From contig JAJXYD010000035.1 in assembly GCA_021780695.1 (NCBI GenBank), positions 1 to 43,393 on the forward strand: DNA of 43,393 nucleotides. The letters are read 5' to 3'. Position numbers and translations under genes: made by a program. The stretch is from Deltaproteobacteria bacterium (lineage in GTDB: Bacteria > Desulfobacterota > Syntrophobacteria > Syntrophobacterales > Syntrophobacteraceae). Numbering within the stretch: position 1 is the first letter of the stretch; every line of letters starts with the position of its first letter. Below, piece by piece: positions 26,400 through 35,886 of this stretch. The notes beneath the pieces were generated by a model. It was given only the letters and a program-made list of their open reading frames with translations. It had not been told where the DNA came from and ran no database searches.

Positions 26400-27547
26400 G
26401 AAATTATCTCTCCTGCAACTTCACTGATTTTAACCGGCCCGCTAAACGAGCGGTCGATCCAACCTCCGCCAAGCAACCGGGGACCGCTGTAGAAGACCGC
26501 GGCCTGTCCGGGGCAAACAGCGGTTACGAAACGCTCGAAGTTGACCAGCACTCTGCCGGGCTCCAGGAGTTCGACGATAGCGGGAACCGGAGCCTGATTG
26601 TAGCGAACCTGCACCGAGCAGCGAAGGGGCACGGATCGGGGAACCAGAGCCTGCCAGACCACTCCGGACGCCATCAGCGCCCGTGCCGCCAGTTTTTCCT
26701 TCGCAGTAGTGAGAGTGAGCGAGCAGTTTTTCGGATCTATCGATTTTACCCAGACCGGGACTCCCAGGGTTACTCCGATTCCGCGCCTCTGCCCGATGGT
26801 AAAGAGGTGAATACCTTCATGGTCGCCTACTTTGCGGCCTGTTTCGTCTAGTATGGGACCGGGGATAGCGCCTTCAGCGAACCTTTGCCGCAGGGCTTCC
26901 GCAAAACCTGTTCGCTTTGTTGCAAAACAGGCATCCTGGCTTTCGACCCGATCCGCGTTTGCAAGACCTAACCGACGGGCTAGGGAACGGACCTCTTCCT
27001 TCAAATAGCGGCCGAGAGGAAAAAACACCCTGGAGAGTGTGCCGGAATCGACGGCAAAGAGAAAATAGGACTGGTCCTTTCGAAGGTCCGCGCCCCTAAT
27101 GATGAAACCGCACCCCTCTTTTACCCCGCCCAACCGCGCATAATGGCCGGTGGCTATCTTTTGCGCCCCGAGAGTTTTTGCGTAATCGAGGAGAACGCCA
27201 AACTTGATATCCCGGTTACACATCACGCAGGGATTTGGCGTGCGGCCCTGCCGGTACTCCTGCCAGCTTCTTAGCAGCACGCTCTTTTCGAAAGGTTCAC
27301 GGCAGTCGAGCACCTTGTGAACTATTCCGAGGTGGTCCGCCGCGGCCCTGGCCTGAGCGAGGCTGTCGGCGCCACAGCAGTCGTCATCGCCCCCGGTTTC
27401 ATCGCAGGCCTGCATCCGCAGGGTTACTCCAATAACTTCGAAACCTTGCTCCAAAAGCAGGGCAGCCGCAACGCTGGAATCCACCCCTCCGCTCATGGCG
27501 GCCACGATCGGTCCTTTGGGGGCAATCAAAGCGGGGAGTCTTTCCAA
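26396..27547 (-). CDS. mnmA: tRNA-specific 2-thiouridylase MnmA
   Basis: Thiolates U34 of tRNA-Lys, -Glu and -Gln. The PP-loop SGGVDSS (19-25), the TPNPCVMCNRDIKFG motif with Cys107, and the second catalytic Cys207 (SQDACF) are all present; the length of 383 fits (368 in E. coli). The start is unclear: TTG at 27547 directly follows the CBS gene's stop, and another TTG at 27529 has GGAAAG upstream; both keep the PP-loop intact. Tightly packed in the operon. A substrate tRNA, tRNA-Lys(UUU), lies at the far end of this window. Confidence 0.93.
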   Translation of the reverse strand: MERLPALIAPKGPIVAAMSGGVDSSVAAALLLEQGFEVIGVTLRMQACDETGGDDDCCGADSLAQARAAADHLGIVHKVLDCREPFEKSVLLRSWQEYRQGRTPNPCVMCNRDIKFGVLLDYAKTLGAQKIATGHYARLGGVKEGCGFIIRGADLRKDQSYFLFAVDSGTLSRVFFPLGRYLKEEVRSLARRLGLANADRVESQDACFATKRTGFAEALRQRFAEGAIPGPILDETGRKVGDHEGIHLFTIGQRRGIGVTLGVPVWVKSIDPKNCSLTLTTAKEKLAARALMASGVVWQALVPRSVPLRCSVQVRYNQAPVPAIVELLEPGRVLVNFERFVTAVCPGQAAVFYSGPRLLGGGWIDRSFSGPVKISEVAGEIIS

Positions 27548-28162
27548 CTACATATCCAGGGCAGCGACCACTTCGATGCCGTTTTTTTCCAAATCGGCGA
27601 TAATGGGCATCGGGTTGGTTTTTTTCAGCCGCAGGGAATAGGAAAATTCGGAGCTCTCCTCGGCTGAAGGAATCTGGCAGAGGCTTATGACCTCAGCCCC
27701 GTGCATTCTGACCACTTTTGTTATCTCCGGCAGCGGGTTGGGCGAGCCGGAAACCTTTATATCTATACGGGTAGATTGCGTAAAGAGTCCCAGAAAGGTG
27801 ATAAAGGCCGAAAGAATATCGGCAACGGTTATAATTCCGATCACAATATTGTTTTCCACTATGGGCAGGCCGCCGATTCGCTTGTCGAGTAAAATCCGCG
27901 CGGCCTCTTCGAGGGGCGTTTCCGGTGCAACGACCAAGGGCTTTCTGATCATCACATCCTCAAGGGTCAATTCCTCGATCATGGAGGCAATGAGCACCCC
28001 CCTTAAATCCGCGTCCGTAATCCATCCCAGCAGACGCATCCGCCCATCGACCACGGGAAGGTGGCGAATGGATTGACGTTTCATAAGCGCCAGGGCTTCC
28101 TGAATGGAAGCATGTTTGCCTATGGTTACAAGTTCAGTGGACATCCAGTGACGCACTATCAC
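27548..28162 (-). CDS. CBS-pair protein with C-terminal ACT-like domain (AcuB-like)
   Basis: A 204-residue cytoplasmic regulator. Two CBS domains at about 5-125 (MSTELVTIGKHASIQEAL, RHLPVVDGRMRLLGWITDADL, then RKPLVVAPETPLEEAA, IGGLPIVENNIVIGIITVADIL) would bind an adenine nucleotide. An ACT-like domain at about 135-204 may bind an amino acid. This order is seen in AcuB-type proteins. I place the start at GTG 28162 (VIVRHWMS), with GGGAGG 7 bases upstream. Its target is unknown; the adjacent GAPDH gene is a candidate by position only. Confidence 0.8.
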   Translation of the reverse strand: MIVRHWMSTELVTIGKHASIQEALALMKRQSIRHLPVVDGRMRLLGWITDADLRGVLIASMIEELTLEDVMIRKPLVVAPETPLEEAARILLDKRIGGLPIVENNIVIGIITVADILSAFITFLGLFTQSTRIDIKVSGSPNPLPEITKVVRMHGAEVISLCQIPSAEESSEFSYSLRLKKTNPMPIIADLEKNGIEVVAALDM

Positions 28163-28260
28163 AAGGAACCCTCCCGCGAGCGAGGCTACCGGTTTAACCA
28201 CCAAGCCGGGCGTTTTAGAACCCGGCGAACCCTACCGAAAGGCCACACGTTGAGCAATGG

Positions 28261-29619
28261 TCAGTCTCTAAGCGCAACGGGCCTTAGATTTTCTCGCTCC
28301 ATGAGCCTGGCAATGCTTACGGTACGGTCGCGCAGCATATTCGTATAGCTTCCCAGCTCATTATCATACCAGCCGTATATTACGGCCTGAGTAACGGGGG
28401 CTTCGATAAACTTTTGCGGCCGTGATCCCGAGGCTTTGTCGCGGCGGGAAAGGCTGGGCAGCTCCAGGGAGGCTGAATCGGTTTGCCCGCTGGATTCAAG
28501 CTTTTTTACCGCGTCTGCCAGGTAATCGAGGCCGATGCGAACCGCAGAGGTTCGCGTGTGGTTTTCGTGGCCTTCGATAACCGCAGCCGCGCAGGGCAAT
28601 CCGACGATATCCGAGGATACGTTTTGTTCATTGGAAAAAACGAGATAGCCCTCCGGAAAATGGGACACCGCCCTTTTATAGATGTCATTTATCAGTTCAC
28701 GATTGATCGGCTCGGTCAAACTTTTATCCTGAAGCATCAGTGCCAGGATTATCAGGGAGCCTGTCGTAACGGGCACCCGTACCGACTCGGCAATAAAGCC
28801 GATCGAGTTCATCTCGGGAATTACCAGGCCAAGCGCCTTGGCGGCTCCGGTACTGGTCAAAATGATATTATTGAAAACCGAACGGGACTTGCGCAGATCC
28901 GTAGCCCCGGCTTTGGGCGCATGGTCCAGAACCGATTGGGAACTCGTAGCCGCATGCACGGTAGTCATTGCCGCCGAGAGGACCCGGTCGGCTCCGAAGT
29001 AATCGAGCAGAGGCTTCACCATGTAGGCCAGGCAGGTGGTCGTACAAGATGCATTGGAGACGAGCAGGTGTTTTTTGGGATCATATTCGGTATCGTTTAT
29101 ACCCATAATGGTAGTGACCGCATCGGCGGGCATCCCAAGAGCCTTATCCTTAATTTTAAAAGGCGCCGAGAGGATCACCTTCTTGGCCCCGGCGGCGAGG
29201 TGACCGCGCAAGGCTCCTTTAGGGTCTTCGGCAGCCACCGTGGGATCGATAAATTTGCCGGTTGCGTCCACGACCAACTCGACCCCATGCTTTCGCCAAT
29301 CGATGTGGGCCGGATTTCTGGCGCTGCGCAGAAAAGTCGTCTTTACGCCGTCTACGACAAAACTGCCCGACTTTTCGTCGATATTTTCTATAACCCTGGC
29401 TGCCCGAGAGCCGTAGAGATAGTTTTGCAAGGCCCCATAGCTCGAATCCCTTTCGATGAAATGAGCTATGTCGGAGAGCCTTCCGCCGACCTCCCGACCT
29501 ATATTGACCACGATTTCGGAGAAGTATTTCCGCTCCACATGACTCCAGAGGGATAGCTTTGCGATTCTGCCAAGGCCATTGATTCCGAGTTTTTTTGACA
29601 CTGCTTCCTGTTCGCCCAT
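28261..29619 (-). CDS. Glyceraldehyde-3-phosphate dehydrogenase, extended form
   Basis: A phosphorylating GAPDH: it has the NAD-binding GINGLGRIA (12-20), catalytic Cys192 in SNASCTTTCLA, and His222 in MTTVHAATSSQ. At 452 residues it is about 110 longer than the common form. One extra segment lies near residues 44-70, and a charged, Ser-rich insertion near 395-425 sits before the conserved YGWYDNELGSYTNML end. Such long versions occur in Deltaproteobacteria, from memory. It sits 29 bases after the PPDK-like gene in the same operon. The direction of use (glycolytic or gluconeogenic) and NAD/NADP choice are not visible. Confidence 0.88.
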   Translation of the reverse strand: MGEQEAVSKKLGINGLGRIAKLSLWSHVERKYFSEIVVNIGREVGGRLSDIAHFIERDSSYGALQNYLYGSRAARVIENIDEKSGSFVVDGVKTTFLRSARNPAHIDWRKHGVELVVDATGKFIDPTVAAEDPKGALRGHLAAGAKKVILSAPFKIKDKALGMPADAVTTIMGINDTEYDPKKHLLVSNASCTTTCLAYMVKPLLDYFGADRVLSAAMTTVHAATSSQSVLDHAPKAGATDLRKSRSVFNNIILTSTGAAKALGLVIPEMNSIGFIAESVRVPVTTGSLIILALMLQDKSLTEPINRELINDIYKRAVSHFPEGYLVFSNEQNVSSDIVGLPCAAAVIEGHENHTRTSAVRIGLDYLADAVKKLESSGQTDSASLELPSLSRRDKASGSRPQKFIEAPVTQAVIYGWYDNELGSYTNMLRDRTVSIARLMERENLRPVALRD

Positions 29620-29648
29620 CTTGCCGCCCTTCCCTTTTTTATCTACTC

Positions 29649-32600
29649 TTAATCCAAGGCCGCCGAAAAATCCACCCTTTCGATCTCCACCGCTCCAGAG
29701 TACACGGCCCCACTTCTACCGTCCAGACTTATTGCATCGCCGACCTTGACTGTGTGGCTATCGATGGTGCATGTCTTTTGGCTGTCATGGACCCTCATGC
29801 GGCTCAAGCCGACAACGCAGGTTTTCCCAAGCCTGTGGGCAACAATAGCCGCATGCGAGGTGGCCCCCCCTTTTGCCGTGAGAACCCCGTCGGCAATCGA
29901 GATTTCGTGTATATCGTCTGGAACCGTGTCGGAGCGAACAAGGATTACGGCTTTTCCCGGCTGCCGCCTTTTTATCTCCTCGATGGACTCCAGGTCGAAG
30001 GCCGCAAGCCCCGAGATTGCGCCCCCGCTCACCCCGATGCCGCTTCCAAGATAGTTGGCCCCAAGGTTTTCACCCTTTTTAAATACCGGATAGGATCGCT
30101 TTATACGAGGCGTCATGTTGCGTGATTGCAAAACGAAGACGCCTTCCTCGCTTTCCCCCTGGAAGGTGAACTCGAGTTCCTGAGGGGCCCAGTGATTTTC
30201 GTAGACCAGATTTCTGGATATATCCACCAGTTTCTTGTAGACGCAAGGGAAAAGGGACTCGAGCGAAGTCTCCTTGGCCTCCTTTAACCTTTGCCTTTCG
30301 GAGAGCGGCAAGGTTTTAACCAGCCCCCCCACTACGTCTTCTCCCTGATTGCCCCATGTAAAGTCGCCAACCGGTTCAACCTTGTCTTCCGAAGTGCGGG
30401 GATCGTGAGTAAATAGAACCCCGGCCCCCGAGTGCGTATCGAGGTTTCCAAAAACCATCGCCTGGACCGAAACCGCGGTGCCCCAATTGTCGGAGAGCAT
30501 CATTATTTCCCTGTAGGTTTTGGCCTTATCGGATTCCCAGGATTCGACCACAAGCTTTATGGCCGTAAAGAGTTGTTCTCGGGGAGACTGGTAGAATTCT
30601 ATGGAATGGGATTTGAGCACTTCGCGGTAGGCGCGGCTGAGCTCCCTTATTTCCGAAGGAGAAAAATCACGTTTTACCGCCCGGCCGTATTTTTTTTTAT
30701 ACCCGTCCATGACCACGCTGAACTCATCCCGGGGTATGCCAAAAGACATTCCCCAGGACTGAATAAAGCGTCTGTAGTTATCCCAGGCAAACCAGGCTTC
30801 CCCGGTCTGGGCGATCAAGCCCTCGACTATTTCCTCATTAATACCCACATTGAGAAAAGTATTCATCATACCCGGCATGGAGACGGCCGAGCCGCTTCGC
30901 ACCGAGAACAAAAGCGGGTTGCAGGAATGGCCGAATTTACGGCCCGTTTCCATCTCGATGCGGGCCACCATCTGCATCACCCGTTGCTCGAAATCCTCCC
31001 GGGGCTGGCAGAAGCCTTCTATAACCCGCCTGCAACGAAAATACTCCGTAGTGATTACAAAGCCCGGGGGAACCTTTACGCCCATCTCATGCAGATTGGC
31101 CAGGGTGTGCCCCTTGCTGCCCATATAAATGGAGTCGTGGGTTTCCGGATTAGGGCAATAGATGTGGGAGACGGTTCTGCCGGGATCGTAGCTCAGGAGC
31201 AAATCCAGGTCTTCCACGCTTAGCTCTTCGCGCTGGGTTAAAAGCGTAGTCAGGATGCTGGCAATAAAATGATCAAAATACTGTAGTCCGAAGGTCCTTG
31301 CTATCAGATCTCTCAGAAAGCTCTCCGAGACCCGTTGAATTCTTTCCGCCGTGCCTTCGCCCTCTCTTTGGTATTTTGCAATGAGTTTTTCCGGGCCAAG
31401 CCGCCTTACTACAACCTCCAGATTTTCATCATGGATCGAGCCGTAATGGGTCTGGATGATCTGCTTAATGGTCTCGGAAAAACCTCTAAAGATATCTATG
31501 TACTGGGAATGTGAAAACCGCGGAATTTCCAGGGCCTTTTTGAAAAGTTCATTTTGATTTTGCAGACGGCTCGATGAAATTCCATCGACTTCGAGGGCCT
31601 TTATAAAAAGCGGAATGAAACGCGAGATCCTGTAGAAGGTGGCCTTGGTGATGAAACCAAGATTTATGGAAAGGATGATTTCTTCGAATATAACGTTTGC
31701 AAGGTTTTCGAGTCTAAAGGTAAGCCCCAGGGCATCGAAGCGCGGTTCGTTATAGGAGCCGTACATGGAGGGTATGTCAACAGCGATGTGGCGCTTGTAA
31801 TAGATGTTTTCCATTGTCTTGAGTTCGCCGGGGGTGAGGATGACTTCGCGCAGCTCGCCCAGGTAATCGAGGATGGCGTCCAGAAGACCATGTTTGTCAT
31901 TTGCTCCTTTTTCGAGGACCTCAAGAAGTTTTGTCGGATCGGGCAAACCGATGCTCTGAGCGCGCTGGAGCGAAATATTTATATCCTTGAAGCTCAAGGC
32001 GTATTTTTCATGGAGAAGCTGGTAGAACTGAATCATGAGGAAAGCCCGGTTGCGCTCGCTTTCCGCAACACCGGCGACCTCCTCTATCATGGCCTTTGTC
32101 TGCTCTTCGCCTAAATCGAGCAGATCCTGAATGCGGTTGATGGTCCTGGCGCTGAAGATATGTTCAAAGATCTTGTGAATATCATCGATAAGGGGCCCCG
32201 ATTGGGCGATTTCCGAATAGACCTCGTCGGGGATGAGGCCCTCGAGCCTTTTTTTGTCCTTTGTGCGCCAGTAGAGGATAATCGCCTGAATAAAGCCCAC
32301 TATGGTGTTATTGCTTTCAACGTGGCTTTGTTTTCTTAAAAAGTGGACCAGCTTGTCGCTTCTGGCCGTGATTTCGTCAATTTCGGTCGAAACCTTCCTT
32401 AAGAGCCCCTCGGCCCCGATCTGGCTGAAATAGACCGGGAACAACTTGGCCAGTTGCTTTACCAGGTTGTAAATAGGACGTATGGGGGAGTTCAGGAGTC
32501 GAGAGACGTCCTTTTGGAACAAGTCGGTGTCGCGGATGAAAATGCCACCAAGGGACAGGTTTACGATAAGAGCCGAAAGGAGGTGCCTGCACCGCAGCGG

Positions 32601-33980
32601 ATTGGACTTTATGATATCGAGCCACACGCGCACGTTTTGCAGGTGAGCCGGATTGACATTGATGTGCCACTTGCTGCTTACACGCCCAAGCATCGGGGAT
32701 TGGAACCCCAGCCGTATAATGCGCCTTACGAAAAAGTCTATTATGGGCCTTTGATCGGTTGCGGTGATCTCGAGCCCCATTGTTCGGATAATCTGGAGAG
32801 CGGCCTGGGGGTAATCCTGGAAAGAGTTGCCGATGGTTTTCAATATGCGACTGAGAAGCACTTCGAGCTGATCGCCGGATTCGCGCTTCATCCACCTGCC
32901 GATCTCGAAGTTGATTTCCCTCAGCACATCCTCGTGAATAGCCTCAAGCCCCTTTATTTCCAAGATCTTAAGACGCACAAGCATGCTCATGTGCCCGGCA
33001 AGATCGGAGGGCTCCATGGTAGCCGTTTCCACTCTCTTTTCCCCGGACCCCGATGAGGGCGCCAAAAGGGGCGCGCGGGATTTTCCCCGCTCCACGATTT
33101 TTTCGGGCAAATGCAAATAGAGTTGGATCAGATCGTGGAAATCGGTCATAGTTACAAGGAACTCGACGGCCTTGCGGTTGTCGGCTTCGCCGATGACCCT
33201 GTTTTCCAGAAAATCCAGGTGCCTGCGCAAACTTTCATGGCTAAGCGGCCCAAAGTCTTCCATCCAGGCTTGGGGCGGTATCCACTTTTGATCCTGGCGA
33301 TTCAACCAGGTGTAGGGGTCCTCTCTACCCAGCCAGAAAAGATAGGTGTCTTTAAAAAATCTTTGCAAAAACACCCTCAGCTCGACCATCGAATCGCTTC
33401 GATTCCAGATTTTTAGAAGCTGCGCACCCAACCTCCCGGGAGGGTAGAAACTGCGCATCAGAAATTCAAAGGCAGCCGCGGGAAGCTCGGACATTCTGAG
33501 AAAAAAATATCTCAAAATACCCTCATGACATGACGTATCGGTTTGAAAAACCGTCTCTATCGCTTCGGCGCTTACCGGGCCCGGGGCAGGCCTTGCCAGC
33601 TCCTCTCCCATTTCCTCGACCAACTTGGACAAGTAGGCAAGAAGGTGATCGGCCGCGAGGCTCCTTATTTCGAACTGCTCGGAGTTTATCAAGGCATCAA
33701 GCAGGATATCGCAGAGAAGATATATTACCTTTCCGGCCAGGCCCCCGCTGCGGTAGAGGCGCAAATTGCCAAGAGCATACCTTTGGGTTTCCTGTACGAC
33801 AAAAAGCCAGTTTCTATATTTGTGATGATATTCGAGCAGAAGCTCCCGGGCCTGTTTTTCCTTGCCGGCATACCCGCTTACCGCATCCTCAAGGGTCTGG
33901 AATGTGGGTGGAATAACCACCGCGATTTTTGTAAGATCCAGGTTTTTGGTAAGAGCCTCGGACTGAAACTGGTCAAACAT
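29649..33980 (-). CDS. PPDK/PEP-synthase-like protein without PEP-binding barrel
   Basis: A giant 1443-residue protein. The first 940 residues are an Arg/Leu-rich, probably all-helical region that I do not recognise. From about 950 it is PPDK-like: the ATP-grasp domain begins GSKGHTLANLHEMGVKVPPGF and continues FSVRSGSAVSMPGMMNTFL, then the nucleotide-binding region ending VFVLQSRNMTPR. The swivelling phosphohistidine domain follows (LVRSDTVPDDIHEI, GGATSHAAIVAHRLGK, His1376). The chain stops there, so the C-terminal TIM barrel that binds PEP/pyruvate in PPDK, PpsA and enzyme I is absent. It could phosphorylate another acceptor, as rifampin phosphotransferases and glucan water dikinases do. 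AAGGGG lies 9 bases before the ATG. Sits between rimI and GAPDH. Confidence 0.8.
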   Translation of the reverse strand: MFDQFQSEALTKNLDLTKIAVVIPPTFQTLEDAVSGYAGKEKQARELLLEYHHKYRNWLFVVQETQRYALGNLRLYRSGGLAGKVIYLLCDILLDALINSEQFEIRSLAADHLLAYLSKLVEEMGEELARPAPGPVSAEAIETVFQTDTSCHEGILRYFFLRMSELPAAAFEFLMRSFYPPGRLGAQLLKIWNRSDSMVELRVFLQRFFKDTYLFWLGREDPYTWLNRQDQKWIPPQAWMEDFGPLSHESLRRHLDFLENRVIGEADNRKAVEFLVTMTDFHDLIQLYLHLPEKIVERGKSRAPLLAPSSGSGEKRVETATMEPSDLAGHMSMLVRLKILEIKGLEAIHEDVLREINFEIGRWMKRESGDQLEVLLSRILKTIGNSFQDYPQAALQIIRTMGLEITATDQRPIIDFFVRRIIRLGFQSPMLGRVSSKWHINVNPAHLQNVRVWLDIIKSNPLRCRHLLSALIVNLSLGGIFIRDTDLFQKDVSRLLNSPIRPIYNLVKQLAKLFPVYFSQIGAEGLLRKVSTEIDEITARSDKLVHFLRKQSHVESNNTIVGFIQAIILYWRTKDKKRLEGLIPDEVYSEIAQSGPLIDDIHKIFEHIFSARTINRIQDLLDLGEEQTKAMIEEVAGVAESERNRAFLMIQFYQLLHEKYALSFKDINISLQRAQSIGLPDPTKLLEVLEKGANDKHGLLDAILDYLGELREVILTPGELKTMENIYYKRHIAVDIPSMYGSYNEPRFDALGLTFRLENLANVIFEEIILSINLGFITKATFYRISRFIPLFIKALEVDGISSSRLQNQNELFKKALEIPRFSHSQYIDIFRGFSETIKQIIQTHYGSIHDENLEVVVRRLGPEKLIAKYQREGEGTAERIQRVSESFLRDLIARTFGLQYFDHFIASILTTLLTQREELSVEDLDLLLSYDPGRTVSHIYCPNPETHDSIYMGSKGHTLANLHEMGVKVPPGFVITTEYFRCRRVIEGFCQPREDFEQRVMQMVARIEMETGRKFGHSCNPLLFSVRSGSAVSMPGMMNTFLNVGINEEIVEGLIAQTGEAWFAWDNYRRFIQSWGMSFGIPRDEFSVVMDGYKKKYGRAVKRDFSPSEIRELSRAYREVLKSHSIEFYQSPREQLFTAIKLVVESWESDKAKTYREIMMLSDNWGTAVSVQAMVFGNLDTHSGAGVLFTHDPRTSEDKVEPVGDFTWGNQGEDVVGGLVKTLPLSERQRLKEAKETSLESLFPCVYKKLVDISRNLVYENHWAPQELEFTFQGESEEGVFVLQSRNMTPRIKRSYPVFKKGENLGANYLGSGIGVSGGAISGLAAFDLESIEEIKRRQPGKAVILVRSDTVPDDIHEISIADGVLTAKGGATSHAAIVAHRLGKTCVVGLSRMRVHDSQKTCTIDSHTVKVGDAISLDGRSGAVYSGAVEIERVDFSAALD

Positions 33981-34026
33981 TTGGAAACACCCCTTCTAAC
34001 AGCGAACCGCGAAAAATCGCAATTGG

Positions 34027-34479
34027 TTATTGGGCTTCGATAAGCCGTTCCATAAGGATTGCGGATTCGCTCAGGTCTGCGTAGTAGCCGGGCCTTTCTC
34101 CGGTGATTTTAAACCCCAGGGATTCATAGAGTCTTCGAGCCCCGAGGTTAGACTTTCTGACTTCGAGGACGGCTATTTTCGCCCCGCGTCGCCGCCCGGC
34201 CGCGATGGCAAAGGCAACAAGGCTTCGAGCTATTCCTCTTCGCCTCATCCGCGCCCTTACGGCGACATTGAGTATTTGGATCTCATCGCTTACAGACCAA
34301 AAGCAGATGTAGCCCGCAATGTCTCGGCAAGCATCGGTAGCGACAAAAAGGCTTCCCCGGTCTAACTCTTCGAGAAACGACTTTTGCGTCCACGGCTCCG
34401 GCTGGCTTTCCAGTTCGATTTGGAGAATCGAAGGCAAATCAGATTTCGCCGCAGCCGAAACGGCAATGTCGAGCTCCAA
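34027..34479 (-). CDS. rimI: Ribosomal-protein alanine N-acetyltransferase-like GNAT protein
   Basis: A GNAT acetyltransferase of 150 residues; RimI acetylates the N-terminal Ala of ribosomal protein S18. Motifs include the acetyl-CoA loop RARMRRRGIARSLV, then LEVRKSNLGARRLYESLGF and GERPGYYAD, typical of RimI. The start is probably TTG at 34479, with AGAGGA 6 bases upstream; a TTG at 34500 would overlap the preceding EIIA gene. There is a 10-base gap after the EIIA gene. Closely related GNATs with other substrates cannot be excluded. Confidence 0.8.
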   Translation of the reverse strand: MELDIAVSAAAKSDLPSILQIELESQPEPWTQKSFLEELDRGSLFVATDACRDIAGYICFWSVSDEIQILNVAVRARMRRRGIARSLVAFAIAAGRRRGAKIAVLEVRKSNLGARRLYESLGFKITGERPGYYADLSESAILMERLIEAQ

Positions 34480-34489
34480 AATATATCCT

Positions 34490-34927
34490 CTAAGGCACAA
34501 CTTTTGTTGAGCGGGAAAGCACCTCGCTCGCCAGAGATATGTGGCGCTGCCCGTACTCTTTAACCAGCGCGGCGGTTTCGTTCAGGCTGTGAGTGTCCCG
34601 GCATCCGGCAAGCTTTATGAGCATCGGAAGATTCATTCCGCAAATAATCTCGACAGTGGGACTTCTAAAGGAGAGGCTGATGTTTGCAGGAGTTCCGCCG
34701 AAAAGATCGGTAAGAACCAGAACGCCTTTTCCCTGGTCGACCTCCTTAATGGCATCTTCCATAAGCTTTATGAGTTCATCGGGCCCCGTGTCGGGTTTAA
34801 AGCAAACAGCTCTGCAGTTGCGAAGCGGCCCAACGATCATCTCCGCAACGACCATCATCTCTTCGGCCAGCCGGCAATGCGAGGCCGCAACAACACCAAT
34901 GATTCCCTCTTCACTATCCCGATCCAA
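34490..34927 (-). CDS. PTS EIIA component, mannose/sorbose family
   Basis: A 145-residue EIIA-Man fold protein: GIIGVVAASHCRLAEEM with the phosphorylatable His17, followed by VLVLTDLFGGTPANIS and VEIICGMNLPMLIKL, the family core. It starts with TTG at 34927, 10 bases after rapZ, with GAGAGG 6 bases upstream. No EIIB, IIC, IID, HPr or enzyme I is present in the window, so it is likely regulatory rather than part of a sugar transporter. Single EIIA-Man genes beside rapZ and ptsN recur in Deltaproteobacteria. Confidence 0.87.
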   Translation of the reverse strand: MDRDSEEGIIGVVAASHCRLAEEMMVVAEMIVGPLRNCRAVCFKPDTGPDELIKLMEDAIKEVDQGKGVLVLTDLFGGTPANISLSFRSPTVEIICGMNLPMLIKLAGCRDTHSLNETAALVKEYGQRHISLASEVLSRSTKVVP

Positions 34928-34937
34928 CCAAGCCCTC

Positions 34938-35819
34938 TCATTCCAAGTGAATATCTCTGTGGTATACCTTTACATGATAATTATTTTGTTCAAGCCTGTC
35001 AGCAACCGCTCCGGCAATCACAACGGAGCGGTGCTTTCCGCCGGTACAGCCAAAAGCTACCGTAAGGTATCGTTTGCCCTCCGCGATATAGGAAGGCAAA
35101 AGCTTTAGAAGAAGCGCGCAATAATCGTGTATAAACTCGCGCACCGAGGGCCATTCGAGCACCCAGGAGCGAACGGGCTGGGCAGTTCCGTCCTTTTCTT
35201 TCAAATCTTCGACGAAGTAGGGATTTGGCAGAAACCTGACATCGATTACCAGGTCGGCTTCAAGGGGCAGGCCGTATTTGTATCCGAAGGAAAGGGCCTG
35301 GATGCTGATCTGATCGCTTTCCCCCAGGAGAGAATAAGACCTTGTGATACAGTGCTTTAGCTGGTGGACCGAAAGGGCTCCCGTGTCGATGATTCTGGTA
35401 GCCCTGCCGCGCAGCGCGCGCAACTGCTCGCGTTCAAAAGCGATTGCCTGCACCAGTTGTTGCTCCAAGGGAGCCGCCGGGTGAATCCTTCGCGTCTGGC
35501 TGTATCTTCTCTGCAATATTTGATTTTCGGCCTCAAGGAAGATGATCTCGAACCTGTAGCCGGCCTTTTCGAGGAGGTCAAAAATCTGGTTGTAGTTTTT
35601 TAAGAATTTGCGCTCCCGTATGTCTATACCCAAAGCGATCCGCTTTATTTCGGGCATGTCCTGCTCGCAGAGCTGCAAAAAATTGCCAAGCATCGGCACG
35701 GGAAGATTATCGATACAGAAATAATCCAAATCTTCAAAGGCTTTAATAGCCGTGCTTTTGCCTGAGCCCGAGAGCCCGGTGACCACAACTACATGGGGTT
35801 TAGCTGCATCCATTTTCAT
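34938..35819 (-). CDS. rapZ: RNase adapter / nucleotide-binding protein RapZ
   Basis: A P-loop protein of 293 residues with Walker A GLSGSGKS (15-22), the DNLPVP segment, and the C-terminal signature AFGCTGGKHRSV. In E. coli RapZ guides RNase E to the small RNA GlmZ and so controls GlmS; elsewhere homologues (YvcJ) bind nucleotides with other roles. The gene sits between ptsN and EIIA, as is common. Two ATGs (35819 and 35813) are possible; neither has a strong ribosome binding site. Confidence 0.93.
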   Translation of the reverse strand: MKMDAAKPHVVVVTGLSGSGKSTAIKAFEDLDYFCIDNLPVPMLGNFLQLCEQDMPEIKRIALGIDIRERKFLKNYNQIFDLLEKAGYRFEIIFLEAENQILQRRYSQTRRIHPAAPLEQQLVQAIAFEREQLRALRGRATRIIDTGALSVHQLKHCITRSYSLLGESDQISIQALSFGYKYGLPLEADLVIDVRFLPNPYFVEDLKEKDGTAQPVRSWVLEWPSVREFIHDYCALLLKLLPSYIAEGKRYLTVAFGCTGGKHRSVVIAGAVADRLEQNNYHVKVYHRDIHLE

Positions 35820-35886
35820 TTAAACCGGGGTGGGACGGATTAGGAGAGCAACCGCGAAGCGCTCTTCCAGGGAAAAAGCCGAAAGC

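Noticed and set aside
28483..29556. 357-residue plus-strand frame opposite GAPDH
   Set aside because: Shadow of the GAPDH gene, whose catalytic residues are clear on the other strand.
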